DNA from: Nemania diffusa
Lineage: Eukaryota > Ascomycota > Sordariomycetes > Xylariales > Xylariaceae
NCBI GenBank assembly: GCA_038501195.1
Contig: JBBPUQ010000004.1
Coordinates: 930,001-994,000, forward strand
Reading direction: 5' to 3'
Length of the DNA: 64,000 nucleotides
This document shows, in pieces, positions 11,831 through 24,271 of this stretch. Both the position numbers and the translations under genes were made by a program. Position 1 is the first letter of the stretch. Each line of letters opens with the position of its first letter. Below the pieces are notes generated by a model. The model saw nothing but the letters and a program-made list of their open reading frames with translations. It was not told the origin of the DNA and searched no databases.

Positions 11831-13147
11831 TAAAAATAAATATAAAGTTATATATAAACAAAGCTTTAGTTTTATTATATAATTTAACTATATTAGTATA
11901 TGCAAATTTTTTGATATTAAAATTTTGCAACTTTAACTTTTAATAACATAAAAAATTTATAACTAATAGATTTAAAAAACTAAAATTACAATAAATTATT
12001 TTTTTATTTTTTTTTTATTTATATATAATTAATAATAGATATTTTAACTACTAGCTTTTTTTACAATAATTATAAACTGATTTTTAAACTATTTTTAAAT
12101 ATTTAAAGAACTATTAATTAATAACAAAACTACAAATAATAAAATAGCAGTTATACTAAAATAGTTCTATAATTTATTTATTTTTTTAACTGTACTTTAT
12201 ATATATTTTAAAGCAGTGTTTTTTATTTATATTAGTAAAAAAAAAAACTAAAAAGTATATAATAAAATATTAAACACTTTTACTTGAAATATATTTAATA
12301 CATTTTATTACGTAAAAAAAAATTGTAAATATATTTAGATTGTTTTTTTTAATATATTTTAAAAGTTCTAGATTAGTAACAACTAAAAAAACAAAAAATA
12401 GTACATATTTGTTATAGCTATTATAACTAATTTAACTAGTAATAAAATTGTAATGTTTTAAAACTGCAACTTAATATATAAAATTACAAAAAAATTATAA
12501 GCAAAAAATATATTTTAGAGCAAATAAAAAACTTTATTGTTTTTTTTATAAAAAAAAATCAGTTGTTTGAAAGTTTAATATAACATTAATAATATTTACA
12601 ATAAATAAAATTTATATTTAATATATATAATATTTACAATATATAACTAAATATAATATAGTAATTAAGTTTTTTAAAGCTTTTTAGATTTTTGTTTTTA
12701 AAGTTATATTTAATTAGCTTATAAATAACTTTTTAATTTTATTAGCAAACAAAGTTTTTTTTTTTTTTTTTTTTTTTTTTATAAAAAGTTTTTATAAATT
12801 AAATTATGTTATAAAACTTTAAACAAAATATTAAATAAAAACTAAGATTAAAAACAGCTAGTAATTATTTCAAAATATAAAATCGCTATAAAAAAAAAAA
12901 AATAGCTATATATATTTTATATTTTTTTATTTTTTTATTTTTTTTTACTTTATATACTTATTTATTTAATATATATATATTTTGTTAAAAAGTAAAATAT
13001 TTTATATTTTATACTTTTTATATTATATATTCAGTTTAAGTAAAAGTTTTTATTACAATTTAGAATAATTTAAAATAAGTAGAAGTTTTATATACTCTTA
13101 ATTTTTGTACAACTGCTTTTTTTCAAACAGTTTAAAATAAGTAAAAA
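11831..13147 (+). other. Long non-coding 3' segment of the copia element
   Basis: About 1.3 kb lies between the end of RNase H homology and the 3' LTR. It is AT-saturated, with a poly-T run of about 25 at 12757-12780. I recognise no domain on either strand. It may be an unusually long 3' untranslated region or another nested element mutated beyond recognition. Confidence 0.5.
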
Positions 13148-13288
13148 TATTAAATATAGCGTATAAAACGCTTTATACTTTCTATATATATAAACTACTA
13201 CATATTCTAAGTCTTTAGATAGGACTGTTATTTTAATTTTTACTTTGAATACACACTTTATGCCAAACCTACTTTACTATTTTTGACA
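13148..13288 (+). repeat. 3' LTR of the copia element (141 bp)
   Basis: It pairs with 4079-4219. Its distal half is much less mutated (for example TACACAC where the 5' LTR has TATATAT), so damage fades at the outer border. It ends TTTTTGACA and is followed by ATATA. Confidence 0.88.
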
Positions 13289-16200
13289 ATATATTATGGT
13301 CTAGTACTCGACAAACCTTCTAGACTAAGGTACTGGAATGGGACTGGCATTTTGCGGTCGATTTATGGACGAGTAGGGCTTTTGGCAGAAGAAAAACCTT
13401 CGACGATCGTCTGCTGCTCCGGCTCGACGGCATAATTAGATATTGGTAGAGCAAGACTTAAACTCCTATAGAGAGACATGTTAGTCTTCTCAGCCCGATC
13501 CTGTATTTGGAATGTGGGAGCACCTCCTTTTAAGGATAAGCAAACCATTTTCTAGGCTGCTACAGCAATCTAAAACCGAACGGTTATGAAAGCGTATGCG
13601 ACGTGCTGATTGGATCCGGTCAATAACTCTATCAATCTACCCATAGGTCTCGTACTAGTATAAACAAGAATTGACAGGCTTTTAGTAGACTAGTTAAGGA
13701 ATTAATACTAGTTAAACTAAATAGACAACGCGTGCTACTCGCATAGGGTAACTAGGCCAATTGTCTAATTAGAGGCGGGAACACACGAAAGCCAGTGGAA
13801 ATCGGCGCCGTAGGGTATAATAACTTATAATAACTCGCAGGAGTTAAATCAGATGCCCGGCATGCTCAAGGCACTGGTATATTATGCTCTGGGCAATGTT
13901 GTAGGAAGCTACAGTGGTCTGTTTGATCTTAGTTAGGGGTAGGAGAGAGGTAGTAGAATGCAGTGAAAGCCTTTAGCGGTGTACATAGGCAAAACAAGTC
14001 AAACAATAGCTTCTTAACTTATTTTACTTGGCGTGATCGCAAAAAAAAAAACCTTGTTTGACTGACTTGCTTATTTCTATTGCTTGATTTGATCAACACA
14101 TATCGAAGTTGCTAGATGTTATACAGGCTAGTAAATGGGCAAGTAAAGATGAGTTCTTATTGGTAGGTTCGTGTGGGTCTAGAATCAGCGTGCCAACCTA
14201 CCCAGGAAAGGAAGCATTCTACTTTTCTGTTTTACCCCCAAAAAAACAAACAAGAAAAAACATCTACAATTAGGAAAATTAGAAATAGTTGGCAAGTATC
14301 AAGTCAAGTAAGAAATTATTACTTATATTTGTGGTTTTTTTTTAAAAAAAAATTGTTTTCCGTAGATTAGTTCAATTAATACTTTGCTTGTCTTCAGCAC
14401 TAGTGAAAGCAAGGTGCATAGACAACTTACGAGCTATCTAGGTACTAGCAGAACACCAGTAGCTTTGGTGTTATTGTTACTCCATTAGCGCGATTGCTCG
14501 ATAATTTGCTAGTACTTTATCGACTTGAAAAAGGCAGCAACGATAGAATCATTCTAGTATGTATGAGCTAAGTTAGCAGAGAGTTGGATGAACGATATGT
14601 CGTAGAGGCGTGAGTTGGGAGGAAGTTTATGCCCTGCTAGGTTTATTGTAGCTTACCTATGGAGAGGTAGGCAATGAACTGTACTATGTCTATATGTCAG
14701 GGATACTTTATCTATTGAACAATTCGGCTTTTACTAAACCAGTGTCGTAGTCGAAAATATAATTAAGAGAGAGATAGCTAAGTAAATGATTTGGTACTAT
14801 GATAATAGTCCACGGCTAGCTGATTTCTGATGCCGCCTCTATATACAGAGTGTCACCCCTTGCAGATTGTACAAGATAGTAGGTAGACTTCTGAGACTAG
14901 AAGCCTCGGCTTCTAGAGACTTTCATAACAACTTCTCTACGTTCATGTGTAAAAGGAGATGGATAACTAGATAGCCCTGGCATGATTTTTAAGTTCTGCT
15001 TGAGGAGTGTGGGATTCTGATATCGAAATACGAGGCAACAGTTGATAGAGGTTACTGAACGAAGTGGCTTCACTGCGACCTGACTTGTGCTTGTGGTGCT
15101 TAAAATGAAGGTGTGAGCTTTTCAGAGGCATATCATGTTACCTGGAATAGTACAGCCTATCCTCTCATGCTTGCCAATAAAACTACAATATAAACAGTGT
15201 TCGTAATATTTTTATCTTTTATCTTGTGAGATACAGAGGCATAAGAGCAATGGCTAGTCATCTACTAGCCTTAGATTGTTTGAAACCATTATGCAAAGTA
15301 ATCGTCTACACTGTTATGACATCGCTACAACTTAGTCATCTTTATTCTAATATCGCGCCATGGTATGTCTCCTACGGCACTCTGGGAGGGTGGCATATTT
15401 CCATGGTGGTTGATCTACTTCGCATTTCACAGGGGGCTTTTGTTACATCAAACAAGACGGACTGCACGAAAAAAGAAGACGGTGTCGAGAGTATTTTATT
15501 GAGACAGAGACAGATCTCTGCATGAGAAGCTGCATGGTTACTGCATTTCTTCACTACAAATACGTCTTGATGCGTCCTGGCATGCAAGAAACGGGGAACA
15601 TGCAGCTGGAGGGCCGGCTGACAAGGTATACTTAAAAGGAGGGACGTGGCAAATTGGGCATGTTACTTAGGTGCCCATTCTCCCGGCTATGAATGCCGTT
15701 TGATGTATTCGTTGGCAGAAACTATGCCTTGCCTTCTGGTATTCTCCGCATGGGGCGGTGTCGTGTAACGGTATTTTCAGTCGGGGGGTGGCGAGTGCTC
15801 GTGGTGGTTGTTGTATAATACCTACGTAATTATAAGACCTATATAAGTCATGATCTTGCCTACGGTCTCTACCTCTACCTACATCCTTTCAACAATTTCT
15901 GTCGGTATGGACAGCGCATCTTAAACTGTCTTGAACCCTGTGGGGGAGAACAGGGCCGGCGGTGTCTATCGGTCGGTAGATGGGACGGCGCAGAGGACGT
16001 CTTCTAGGTGACTAATTCGCCTGTGCGCAGCTGTACGTATGTGCGAAATGCGAGCGAAAGAGAATTGCGAACGGTAACAAGCGGCGCTAAATACAGTAGC
16101 AGCGCCGGCGTAGAAATTGCCCACTTGGATCGTTGGGTGGGGTGTGATTGGGGGGAATCTATTCTCGTCGTCTGCAGTGCATAGGACACAGGGGGTCAGA

Positions 16201-17288
16201 GCTGTGCTGTCGCATACCCGATGAAGCTGCGAGTGCCACGGGGAACTTATCGACGACTGGCTGGTTGACTAATGTGGTACCTATAACATGTCCGACAGTC
16301 TCCCCTCGCGCTTGCGGTTTATGCGTATGATGCTGGGGCTCTCCCTGTGCTGGTGCACTCTTGATCGCTGGCCAGAGATTGGATGGGATGGAATCGCATG
16401 GATGTATGTCGAATGCTGAAAAATTCGAGTGAGCAGGGCGTTGTGCCGAAGATGAAAAAAGGCTTGGCGATATCGATATTTGAAGTTAACAAGGTACGCA
16501 TAGGTACGTACGCAAGGTAAGAAAGGAAGAAGGGAGGAAAGTTTGCTTGCTTAAAGTCATCATTGCCATTGCTATTTCATATGTAGATAAGTACCTAGTA
16601 GATATGTTGGAGTTTATTCCTTTGAATAAGGTTTTGGATCAAAGAGCCTACTTGAATATTAATATTGAACCTCTCCAAAGAATGTTAAGAGTTTACCTAC
16701 CTTCAAGGATTTATTGGCTTGGGTAGGTACCTGCATCTGTTCGTTAGAAAAAAGCGAAGGGTAAGCGCGTAGAACCTACAATGAGCCTACGTATATAAAT
16801 TAGAGCTTACGGGTTCATTTCCAGAGTTTACACATCTAGGCACTCCATGATTTTCTATCCATGTCTACCCGGTATTCAGAAGGCGTGAGGTCGAATCGAA
16901 ACAATTAATCAATCAATTTAATTCCATATTTGGAACAGGCGCTAGTAGTGGGGGCGACCGTACTGACCCACCAACGGGAAACAAGTCCTAGGTTGGGGAA
17001 ACTACTTCTCTGCGCTGGTATAAGCAGGCGGGCTACAGTACCTACAAAGTTAGGTACCCGCCTGGACACTCAGTACCTAGACTAAGGTATCTAGTGGGCA
17101 GTGGACCCCAGCTTTTGGTGATCCCATCGGTCCTGCAGGGGACTGGAAAGGTCTCCATTTTATTTTCCAGCTCCCAACTACCTATTCTAGACCTGGGAAC
17201 CTTTAATATTATTACAACAAATCAAGCTTGTCCTTCCAACATTCTGCCCTCTACTCTACATCATTACACCTGCACACAGGGACTCGCA
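13289..17288. other. Gene-poor 4 kb stretch
   Basis: Composition is normal again but no ORF shows domain motifs, and none extends convincingly through splice sites. Small ORFs at 15226-15525 and 16004-16501 look random. Poly-A and TAGGTACC-type motifs occur near 14041, 16500-16600 and 17035-17080. The last few hundred bases should hold the promoter of the CCCH gene. An 8-bp hairpin (CTAGAAGC, 4-base loop) lies at 14897-14916. Confidence 0.5.
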
Positions 17289-19182
17289 ATGGTGATGGGG
17301 GACTCGACAGCTACTAGCATCATGGATTTTGTCCAGCGTTATAGAGACTACGAGGGGTTTCGAGACGCAACTCACGAACTCATCAAGGCAAGTAAAGCGG
17401 TACCCTTGAGCCATCCCACTCCCCCCGTGCTCCCTCTGATTCGATTCGATTGTTCGTCGGGCTAACTGACGGCCGCCTTTCTCGGATTTTAGGATTTAAT
17501 GATATACGCTGAACATACCGAGTCCACAATGCGCGCCGAGAATACTCGATTACACCAACAGCTAAGAGAGATGAATATGGATCTTGAAGATGCCACCAAA
17601 TCGAGACGACAACTCCAACACCACCTACAAGGCCTGGAGGAACGTATGGGATATGTCTCACTTGATAACGACCAGTTGAAGGTACTGCCTATAGGGATAC
17701 AATTCGTGTTGAGACATCACAGCTGAGACACTCTTCGCACAGAATCAAAACCCTTACGTGTTAGTTCTGATTGACGGCAATGGCCTAATTGTAAGCCGCA
17801 TCCTACTCGCCCTACCTCAGATGGCGGCTCCCATCAGCTTTACTGATACCATTACAAGTTTCGTCAAAATTTCATCCAGCAAGGTGCCGACGGTGGCAGG
17901 AGGGCTGCCATCGAACTACATAACGCCGTTGCCACTGATCCCCTTATTCACGCCACCGGAGCTGAGATATTCGTCAAGATCGTCGCAAACCTGAGCGGCC
18001 TCAACAGGGCATTGAGACGCGATGGCTCCGTGAGCACCGAAGATGAATTTCACGATTTTGTTGCAGGCTTCAACCAAGCCAGTTTTTTCGATTTTGTGGA
18101 TGTAGGCACCAATAAAGAAAGTGTCGTCTCAAAAGTGAAGGGTATGTGTACACTTACGTTATTCGACCCCTACTTGGAATATGTGGCACAGATAAGAGCT
18201 CCCGACCTAGTTTTGGAAAATACTATGGTTGCGATACAACAATCTACTTGGTTATCACCCCACTGCGAGTGGGCAGTCTACTAAATTAAAATATCTAGGA
18301 ACTTGGGTGTATAGTTTGCTGACCATTTCCCTAGATACGGCTCTGTTTCATATTAAAATGAGTAATTGCAAACAAATCGTCATGGGTATATCTCACGACC
18401 CTACTTATGGCCCTATTCTAGATGAAATTATCAGGGGCGATGCTAGTACACTGAACCGTATCACTGTGCTAGAGGGATTTCCTACAGTGCGCCCTATTGT
18501 CTCGATTGGGACCGGCATTGTTAGGTTTCAAGATATATTTCGATCTGACAAGTTAACGGATAGACGGACGGTATCAAGTCATTCAGTACACTCCGTACAG
18601 TCAGGGTCTTCTATATCAACTTCAGCTTCTGGACTCCCTAATATCTCTTACGCCACGGTTACTCAAAAAGCTAGCCCACCACCACAGATTACTCTTCCGA
18701 TACCTCTAGCCCCCAAAACTACGAATTCGACACTTCGTGTCGTCAAGCAGCCTCCAAAGCCATCCTGGAATCCTGGCCCGAGGGGCTTAGATGTGCCGAT
18801 CCCCTTGAACGCCATAGCTTTGGAAAATATTAAGAAACGAAAAGACAACAACAAGCTATGCAATAATCACTTCCTTCGCGGTCCCTGCGCCAAGGGCGAC
18901 GAGTGTTGTTTTGTGCACGATTATAACCCAAATAAAGACGAGAAAAACGCCATTGCCTTCCTTGCACGCCTCAACCCCTGCACCAATGGACAGGACTGCG
19001 ATGTGGATAACTGCATCTACGGTCATCATGTAAGTGTAACGTTTTTGCGTTTTGGTAACAGTCGCCTTCCTGACTTGCTTCAGTGTCCGAGCGTCGTTAA
19101 TGGCATTTGCACGCACCCATTTTGCAAATTCCGCCCTGAGGAGCATCCCCCTGGAACAAAAATTAGGGGCATGAAGGTTTAA
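17289..19182 (+). CDS. CCCH-type tandem zinc-finger protein, about 470 aa
   Basis: Exons: 17289-17387, 17493-17681, 17743-17790, 17859-18141, 18335-19029, 19084-19182; phases close. The first intron is GC-AG (AAG then GCAAGT), required by frame. The N-terminus has a short coiled coil (about residues 34-95), then a YVLVLIDGNGLI motif and QGADGGRRAA, typical of a fungal family of CCCH proteins. After a Ser-rich linker come a perfect C-x8-C-x5-C-x3-H finger (starting LCNNHFLRGPC), a second C-x5-C-x4-C-x3-H finger (CTNGQDC) and a third Cys cluster (CPSVVNGIC) across the last intron. Such fingers bind RNA; this is expected to be a nuclear or cytoplasmic RNA-binding regulator. The intron at 18142-18334 (193 bp) is long and could hide a small extra exon. 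The start could also be the ATG at 17295 or 17322. Confidence 0.78.
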
Positions 19183-20265
19183 TGGTCTAATGACAGCCCT
19201 CTCATGTTCTAGTAGACATAATCTTCGAGGATGAGTGTCATAGAGGGACTTGCAGGTATCGCTCTTTAACGACGTAGGCTTTCCCCATATTGAGCGGCGA
19301 TATGCATAAATCAATGGACTTCGATCATGATATATAACAATTAGCGAGCAGCGTGTGTTAGAACACTACTAATACCTAGTGGCGCCTATGGCCGAGCAAA
19401 TCCATCTACTAGATCATCAGATAGTATGGGTATACAAGGATTGCGCGATGAGTAATGAAATACCCTAATTATATTTAGAGTTGATGCGAGGTGAAATATT
19501 GACCGTGATACGTAGTTGGTTCAAAAAGAAACCTTTTTTTTTGATAGCTGTAAGCTTCTATACCATTCCGCCTTACTGATTTTTTAGTTTCCTTTTCCCC
19601 CCTTTTCAATGACTAACACTTATTTCGTCTCTAGCAGAGCTCTAACTTCGATTTGGAAAAGACCTGATTTAGCGATCTTGGTATATACAAACAACATACA
19701 TACATAGAGGCATAATAACCATGTCCCGGACGGCTAAGCTAAAACTAGGTACCAGTCAATCAAGTCCAAGTAGGCAAGCATGTATGTATACACGTAAATC
19801 ACGCGGGCGCCGGACGAACTGCCACTTTAGCCGAAACCATCACGTACGTTCCCTCGCCAGTAACAAATCAAGCAATCAATCAATCGATCAAGTCACCTTA
19901 TTTATTTCCTGGTTGACGGGCGCTAAAGAGCTTAGCCATAGATGATCTTTCGTCTACTCCATTTCGTTCCTCGCCCCGCGTTTCTAGGATAGGAAATTAA
20001 ATGGGGAAAGGCGTGGCATATCGCGGGGAGATATATGATGTCTTGAAGGGGAGATGAGATGAGCCTTGTTTGCGCGGGGGAAGGTGTATATCTGCGGCTA
20101 CAATTTATGTATATACGACCGGCTGATCTCTTGGCTTGACCCGAATTTGCGAAGCTGGGGGGCATTGTTTATATAACGCGCTTCGTCATCCCCATTGAAA
20201 ACATCTATCGCTGAAGCAGACTTGGCATATTCTATATTCGTAAGATACAAATAGGAGAGCCGAAA
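19183..20265. promoter_or_regulatory. Intergenic, 3' flank of CCCH gene and esterase promoter
   Basis: No gene seen. The proximal 300 bp before 20266 contains TATATAA-like runs (20170, 20105) consistent with a promoter. A small ORF (19721-19945) has no support. Confidence 0.45.
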
Positions 20266-21268
20266 ATGCATTTCTCCTCCATCCTAGCAGCAGGCGGCTT
20301 TCTAGCCAGCATGGCTAGAGCGGCCACGTTGACGCAGGTACCGAACTATGGGAACAACGCCACGTCTAAGGCGCAGATGTGAGATATAGTTTCTTCTATG
20401 TGCTGATACTACCCGACTAATCCCATGATATATCGTACGCAAATGTCTGCAGACTGGATACCGAGAAGCACAACTGACACAAATCCTCTATAATAGGTGG
20501 GTGTACAAACCCGACAACGTCGTTGCCAATCCGCCCCTAGTCGTAGTGATTCACTCGTGCCAGTCGACAGCCCAGTCGTACTTTCAGAACAGCCTGATCC
20601 CATGGAAGGGGGGCTCCGACAAGAAAGGATACATCACGGTGTGGCCGAGCTCGCCAAACAGCGGAACCTGCTGGGACGTGTCATCGAAACAGTCGCTCTC
20701 GCACCTGGGCGGCGGTGACTCCCAGGCCATCGCGAACATGATCCTCTACGCCATCAAAACCTACAGCGTGGACCCCGAGCGTGTCTACGTGACGGGCGGC
20801 TCTTCTGGCGCTATGATGTCCAATGTGCTCGCTGCGACGTATCCGGAGCTTATCAAGGCCGTGTCACTGTATTCTGGCGTCGCGGCAGGCTGTTTCGTCA
20901 GCTCGTCCGGAGGCGTCGATCAATGGAACAACTCATGTAGCGGCGGACAGTCGAGAGCGACCGCGGACCAATGGAAGAAGGTCGTGTTGGATATGTATCC
21001 TGGGTACACCGGGCCGAGGCCCAAGATGCAGATATGGCACGGCAGCGCAGACTCTACACTAGCTCCCCAGAACTATCAGGAGGAGATCAAGCAGTGGACC
21101 GGGGTTTTCAATGTCACTCAGACGCCCACGAGCACAGTCCAGAATTTCCCTAAGCAGGGGTACACGACAAGTAATTATGGTGATTCCGTGCAGGGAATTT
21201 ATGGCCAGGGTGTCGGACATAGCGTGCCGTCGAACTTGACAGCAAGTGAAATTTGGTTCGGGTTGTAG
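20266..21268 (+). CDS. Secreted CE1 esterase, acetylxylan esterase-like, 294 aa
   Basis: Predicted to remove acetyl (possibly feruloyl) groups from plant cell-wall xylan outside the cell. Two exons: 20266-20378 and 20497-21268, with an intron of GTGAGA donor, CAACTGACAC branch and AATAG acceptor. The N-terminus (MHFSSILAAGGFLASMARAA) is a signal peptide. The spliced start of the mature domain reads MWVYKPDNV, then VVVIHSCQSTAQSY. The catalytic Ser lies in GGSSG (Ser140); Asp223 in HGSADSTL and His279 in GVGHSVPSN complete the triad. CWDV and the IKQWT segment match the CE1/PHB-depolymerase-like esterase family. Length fits acetylxylan esterases without a carbohydrate-binding module. It is convergent with the neighbouring transcription factor gene. 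A feruloyl esterase is the main alternative. Confidence 0.88.
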
Positions 21269-21534
21269 ACAGCCATGGCTTCTCTGCGCCAGCAAGGATC
21301 AGGGCCTTTAATATTAAGAGAGCTGGGATCTATAGTGTCACCACATTAGTCTGTTGTATACAAGTTACAAGATGCTCTGTTGGGAGGGTAAGCTGATATT
21401 AGTAAATCGAGCTATTATGGCCGAGTTCAATATACAATAATGGATCCATAACTCCATAAAGAATTTAAACTTACTCACGATTTATGGACGTTCAGATACA
21501 CATATATTCCACCGAATGACTTTTAGCAAATTCT

Positions 21535-23501
21535 TTAGGGGGATGGAGACTTTGACGCTGAATTTGATGGCGATAGGCCCGGCGCAGATGATGCGGGGGA
21601 CGAGCCCTCTGGAGACGGCGCGGATTCTGTAGTATGTATCGCGGCTTTGTACAACAGATTGTTTCCAATTAAAAGTTGCTGACCCGTAGGATGCAATAGT
21701 TCCTGACCCGTAGGCAACTCGGCACCTGGTGCATATAGGCTTGCTGTACCCCACTTGAATTTGGCTCCATTTACCTTAAGTTGCCACTGACCGTCTTCAA
21801 TCTCGATCTCATGCCCCAGGTCCGAAATCAACTTGAGGTCTGTTTTCACCCTTGGATCTCGATGTGTGCGGAACAGGTCAATATCGCTGGGTGTCCAGCT
21901 ATCGTTATCGATGATCAACCTTGCAATTTGGACCTCGTCGTCCATCTTCATGACCATCTGAGGAATACGGAGCAGATGTCCCCATTCCTCACCGATCTCT
22001 TCGAATATTTGATAAGCTTGAGACGTGATCCCGCGAAACCACCAAGCGCCAGGGTTCATGAGTTTTACAAAACAAATCCAATGGGCTACTATGATTAAAA
22101 TACGAGGCCTAAGTTGCTTCGCTAGCGGGAGGAGAGGTCTCGGACAAAAACTAAAGAGAGTGATGATGCGGAGATCCAAGACAGGACCGAAACCATGCTC
22201 TATGAGCTCCACTATAGTATTCAACGTCAGTCATCGCCACTGCGGACATGCTGCGAGATGCTTTTGTGATATGGGCTTTGCCAGAAAGGGGACCTTAATC
22301 CTCTGAAACTCAACTTCACAGGAAGAAGATGGCTATGAAAACCACTTACTGTAAAGCGAGCCAAGGTATTTGAGAAATCCGTAATATTCTTTTTGATAGC
22401 CGTAATCCGGATCTCCATGCTTGATGGATGTAACCATGAATAGGAGGTTATTTGGGATATACTGAGCTGTCTTCTCTATATCGATGGGAGGACGATAAAA
22501 CATGTGGGCTAGGCCAGAGTCCTGAACCGCTTGAGGCGTGATGAGCTCAATAATCAAGCCTATACCGCGCCACATGGATATCCAATCAACGATGAAGAGG
22601 CGCTTTCCATTGGGATCCCGAAACGTCTGGCTACTCATCGCAATCGTGAACAAGGAACAACCAAGTAAAGCTGGGAAATCTTTTGGATCCGCTGTCTCAA
22701 TGGCATTCCGGTAGCCTGAGAAGGCATTAGCCTGGTAGGTAGCAAGCTTATGATTCGGGACTGATTGATTCAGAGTGCGGAGGTGCAACGCAGAGAGGGC
22801 CTTCAGGGTCTCCATTAGAAATGGGGAGCGAAAGGCATGCTCGACCATTTTGACCCTGAGTGAATAATCAACTCTAGGCGAGTGTCCAGCGTTGATAGAG
22901 AAGGCCTGGTAAGAGTATGTCGTGTAGAACCACAGCATCTTCATGTCGACCACATCGGCTGCCTGCTCAGGCATAAAAAGAGGTTCTGCAATAACGGAAA
23001 TTAAATCTTGGTTGAGATTCCGATCATCGAGTTCCCAGCACTCAGGCGACGGTTCCCGAGAGCGTATGACGAGGGGGGCCGTGGTAGCTACAGGCAAAGG
23101 CTCTGCCGCCGATGGTAGGACTGGCGGTGGCGGATTTAAATATACGCATTGCTCCTTTCGAAGGGTACAAGCCTTACACGCGGGCTTTGCTTCATCACAC
23201 TTCCAATGCAATGTCAGTCTTGTAAAGGGGGAGTGTCCATGAGCGAAGATGAGAACGTGTGAACGTAGATAAGCAATACCTTCACTTTGCGCCTCTTGCA
23301 CTGCTTACACCCAGCCCGGGACTTCTTGTGAGGCCGCTTGGAGAGATACCGTCTTCGAGCCTCAGGCTCACCTGATGCAGCCCCATCAACGGGTGCCGAT
23401 TCGGTATGTAGCACGGCCGTGTTCCTTGTTGAGGGACCGGGGACGTCTAAATCTAATAGCTCATCCAGGTCAACATCATAGTCCAAGTCTGTTTCGTCCA
23501 T
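21535..23501 (-). CDS. Zn2Cys6 fungal transcription factor, 582 aa
   Basis: Exons: 23501-23280, 23199-22350, 22211-21535 (222+850+677 nt, closed frame). The binuclear cluster C-x2-C-x6-C-x6-C-x2-C-x6-C spans Cys65-Cys92, and the first intron falls exactly before the third cysteine. The basic run KRPHKK precedes it. The C-terminal part, with KYLGSLY, ELIEHGFGPVLDLR and the AWWFRGI segment, resembles the fungal-specific regulatory domain of sterol-uptake-control (Upc2-like) regulators. It is expected to act as a nuclear DNA-binding regulator; targets unknown. The second intron (138 bp) uses ATAG after a CTGAC branch, the only acceptor that restores the conserved frame. The tail is Ser/Pro-rich. 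It is divergent from ORC5 and convergent with the esterase, which does not by itself show regulation of either. Confidence 0.88.
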
Positions 23502-24271
23502 CTTATGATGATGACGCTATGAATGAGCTGACAAGGCTGCTACGGAGGTGAGCGAGCGATTGGCCGGGAGAGCGTAAAAGATGGAACCTGAAGGAATGCT
23601 GCAACGTGAATTAGGGGAACACATGAGGAAGCGCTTTGATCATCTCAGCTAAACTCCTGTGTCTGAAGACAGTCGAGGGAAATTTCTAATCATAGTCTAT
23701 CTAGGACTCGAGGAATAATGCATACTTATGCGTAGATAGGTATAGGCATCTTCTTTCGGAGAACCTTAGTGCTGACGATACGGATATTGTGATATCTCTA
23801 AATGAAGATGTAAAATGCATATAGATGGTAGGGTTGATGCATAAGATCATAAGAGCCGGGCGATGTATGACGTAAGATATGTATCTAACGGGGTTAGCAT
23901 GACGCAAGCACGGATTACCGGCACCGCTCACATGCAGGCAGGTTAGGTACCTGGTACTTATGTAGGCCGCGCCGACTCGCGATAGACCGGCGCGTTCGAG
24001 GGCGCGCGAGGTGGGACTGTGCTACTTAGATAGATTTCCGAACTTTACAACCAGCTCAACCCACCGGCTCAGCTCAGACCCGGTCTAAGTATCTAGCAGA
24101 TGATTTATGTCTGCTGAACCAGTGTCTCATATTCTCGGAAGGTCAACATAGGAATACTATAATAAGATTCCCATCTGAATTATGTGTTCCTAGTTATATC
24201 AGCACCAAAACTACCAACTCACATATAAGTGCTTCTAAAGCTGTTCTCAGCTCACGACGAATGCCTTGAAC
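23502..24271. promoter_or_regulatory. Divergent promoter between Zn2Cys6 gene and ORC5, with a uORF
   Basis: The interval drives both flanking genes. A minimal upstream ORF, ATG-CCT-TGA, lies at 24261-24269, two bases before the ORC5 start at 24272, a position that can reduce initiation at the main ATG. A GGTTAGGTACCTGGTACC motif is near 23940. The minus ORF at 23701-23931 has no support. Confidence 0.5.

Larger units (their letters stand above)
4079..13288 (+). mobile_element. Complete RIP-degraded Ty1/copia LTR retrotransposon
   Basis: The sequence shows two 141-bp LTRs starting TGTTAAATATAG (4079) and TATTAAATATAG (13148, mutated). The right one ends TTGACA. They are flanked by the same 5-bp target duplication ATATA (4074-4078 and 13289-13293). 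The interior is extremely AT-rich and full of stops. On the plus strand, conceptual reading through the stops still shows copia order: integrase C-terminal region (about 9.2-9.5 kb), reverse transcriptase (about 10.5-11.1 kb), then RNase H (to about 11.8 kb). That INT-RT-RH order is diagnostic for Ty1/copia rather than Ty3. Removing the two nested insertions leaves about 7.15 kb. LTR differences are all transitions, as expected for RIP. No coding capacity remains. Confidence 0.9.

Noticed and set aside
14897..14916. 8-bp hairpin as a terminator or RNA gene
   Set aside because: Isolated small inverted repeat with no gene beside it; eukaryotic genes do not need such terminators.
15226..15525. 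99-codon plus ORF in the gene-poor stretch
   Set aside because: An equally open frame exists on the other strand, and neither shows protein-like conservation or introns.
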